The notes below the pieces were generated by a model, which did not search any database, was not told the DNA's origin, and worked only from the letters and a program-made list of their open reading frames with translations. Positions 12,272 to 13,468 of a stretch of 13,468 bases of DNA are shown in pieces; position 1 is the first letter of the stretch; each line of letters opens with the position of its first letter. The DNA is taken from the NCBI RefSeq assembly GCF_042408365.1, contig NZ_JBHOQJ010000051.1, forward strand, positions 1 to 13,468. The letters are read 5' to 3'. Both the position numbers and the translations under genes were made by a program. The DNA comes from Thermoflexus sp042408365 (lineage in GTDB: Bacteria; Chloroflexota; Anaerolineae; Thermoflexales; Thermoflexaceae).

Positions 12272-13374
12272 ACAAGGTGCTCCTCTCCATTCGAGATCTC
12301 CAGGTGCGCTACGGTGATCGTGTGGCCTTAGAGGTGTCGGCTCTGGATCTCTATGAAGGGGAGATTCTGGCGATCATTGGGCCCAACGGGGCCGGCAAGA
12401 CCACCCTCCTCTATGCGGTGGCCGGCCTTGTGCCGCTGGCGCGAGGAAAGATCCTCCTCCGCGGTCAGACCGTGAACCCACACCAGGTCTCCTACCGCCG
12501 GCGCCTTGCCCTGGTTCTCCAGGAGCCAGTTCTCCTGGACCTCTCGGTGCTCGCCAATGTCCTCATCGGGCTACGTATACGTCGTCTGCCGCGGCAAGAG
12601 GCCGAAACCCGCGCCCTGGAAGCTTTGGAACGGCTGGGGGTGGCTCACCTGGCCCACCGATCCGCACGGACCCTCTCGGGGGGCGAAGCCCAGCGGGTTT
12701 GCTTGGCGCGGGCCCTGGCTCTCCGGCCGGAGGTGCTCCTCCTGGATGAGCCTTTCAGCAGCCTGGATGCTCCCACACGGGCCGCGCTCCTGGCGGATCT
12801 CAGGGACCTTCTACGACAAAGCCGTACCACTACCCTCTTCGTCACCCATGACCAGGATGAGGCGCTGCAGTTGGGGGACCGAATCGCGGTGCTCCTCCAG
12901 GGGCGGGTGCGGCAGGTGGGCACCCCCGAACAGGTCTTCGGAGCCCCGGCCGACGAGGAGGTGGCGGCTTTCGTAGGCGTAGAGAACCTGGTATCCGGGC
13001 AGGTCGTGGCCTGGAGCGACGGGGGGGTCGTAGTGGAAGTCGGCTCCCAACGGCTGGAGGTCGCCGAGGAGGCCCCGGTGGGCCAAGCGGTATGGGTCTG
13101 CCTGCGTCCCGAGGACGTGACCCTTTCTCCGGCCGATCAGCCCCTTACAGCGACCAGCGCCCGCAACCGCTTCTATGGGCGGGTGGTGCGAGTGGAGCCC
13201 CGGGGACGCCTGTACCATGTGACCGTGGATTGCGGGTTCCATTTGGTAGCGGCCATCACCCCTCGCTCTCTCCAGGAACTGGGCCTAACCAGCGGCCAGG
13301 AGGTGGCTGTCGCCTTCAAAGCCACGGCAGCACACCTCCTTCTACGAGGGCGGCCGGCTGGGCGAGGCATTTGA
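12268..13374 (+). CDS. tupC: tungstate ABC transporter ATPase TupC with TOBE domain
   Basis: Cytoplasmic ATPase of the tungstate importer, 368 residues. Walker A is GPNGAGKTT (38-46), the Q-loop Gln is 85, the signature is LSGGEAQR (136-143), Walker B is VLLLDE (156-161), the D-loop is SSLD (164-167) and the switch His is 194. After GTPEQVF (218-224) comes a regulatory C-terminal part (about 240-360). Its VCLRPEDVTL and SARNRFYGRV elements resemble the oxyanion-binding TOBE/molbindin domain of ModC and WtpC, so transport may be inhibited by intracellular tungstate or molybdate. The longer-than-minimal length comes from this domain. GTG 12268 overlaps the tupB stop by 4 bp, with GAGGG at 12256-12260 (7 nt spacing). 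It ends the operon. Confidence 0.92.
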   Translation: MNKVLLSIRDLQVRYGDRVALEVSALDLYEGEILAIIGPNGAGKTTLLYAVAGLVPLARGKILLRGQTVNPHQVSYRRRLALVLQEPVLLDLSVLANVLIGLRIRRLPRQEAETRALEALERLGVAHLAHRSARTLSGGEAQRVCLARALALRPEVLLLDEPFSSLDAPTRAALLADLRDLLRQSRTTTLFVTHDQDEALQLGDRIAVLLQGRVRQVGTPEQVFGAPADEEVAAFVGVENLVSGQVVAWSDGGVVVEVGSQRLEVAEEAPVGQAVWVCLRPEDVTLSPADQPLTATSARNRFYGRVVRVEPRGRLYHVTVDCGFHLVAAITPRSLQELGLTSGQEVAVAFKATAAHLLLRGRPAGRGI

Positions 13375-13405
13375 TGCCAGATGTAATCTTCGTCGACTCC
13401 GCCGG

Positions 13406-13436
13406 TGGTCGCTCCATTCGGCCATGATGATTTTTT
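13406..13436 (+). terminator. candidate intrinsic terminator after tupC
   Basis: TGGTCG (13406-13411) and CGGCCA (13419-13424) form a 6-bp stem with one G-T pair, followed 6 nt later by T6 (13431-13436). It starts 31 bp after the tupC stop. The stem is short and not directly joined to the T-run, so it is moderate evidence only. Confidence 0.4.
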
Positions 13437-13444
13437 CTTCGTGG

Positions 13445-13468
13445 GGTGTGGGCGGCCTTCGGCGGCCC
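13445..13468 (+). terminator. CCTTCGG-apex hairpin, cut by the window edge
   Basis: Positions 13450-13457 and 13461-13468 pair with one G-G mismatch around TTC. The left flank GGTGT would pair with bases beyond the window if the element matches the phnE hairpin. It is probably a second transcript-end hairpin behind tupC or that of a convergent unseen gene. Confidence 0.5.

Overview
The window looks like chromosomal DNA of a GC-rich, probably thermophilic bacterium. My best guess is a member of the Chloroflexota (Anaerolineae or Thermoflexus-like). This rests on overall protein flavour, GC-rich hairpins at transcript ends, an archaeal-type GH57 glucanotransferase and a tungstate uptake operon. 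No ribosomal or other marker gene is present, so the assignment is an inference.

Layout. (1) 107-2189, plus strand: two overlapping membrane permeases of a BmpA/Yuf-type nucleoside ABC importer. Its binding protein and ATPase presumably lie upstream, outside the window. Terminator-like hairpins and an intrinsic terminator (2444-2470) follow. (2) 2190-3580: no intact gene. It holds a pseudogene (2755-3303) with two in-frame TGA codons and an unusual interleaved pair of inverted repeats (2612-2681). (3) 3581-3985, minus strand: a small coiled-coil plus winged-helix protein with a long leader and a clear extended -10 promoter. (4) 4607-7250, minus strand: a complete phnD-phnC-phnE-type importer for phosphonate, phosphite or a related oxyanion. 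(5) 7748-9895, minus strand: a GH57 4-alpha-glucanotransferase/alpha-amylase. Its promoter carries a perfect LacI-type palindrome at the expected transcription start. (6) 10516-13374, plus strand: tupA-tupB-tupC, a complete tungstate importer preceded by a hairpin-rich region.

How the parts relate. Three solute importers (nucleoside-type, phosphonate-type, tungstate) flank a maltodextrin enzyme. Both complete import operons start with the binding-protein gene. In both, a strong GC hairpin without a U-tract separates that gene from the next one, which would suit higher expression of the binding protein. Near copies of the LacI-type palindrome also lie upstream of tupA, raising the untested idea that glucan use and tungstate uptake share a regulator. 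A hairpin with a CCTTCGG apex recurs at operon ends.

I found no mobile element, CRISPR array, rRNA, tRNA or defence system, and no clearly new system. The most useful leads are the operator set, the interleaved repeats, the hairpin family and the unnamed broken gene family.
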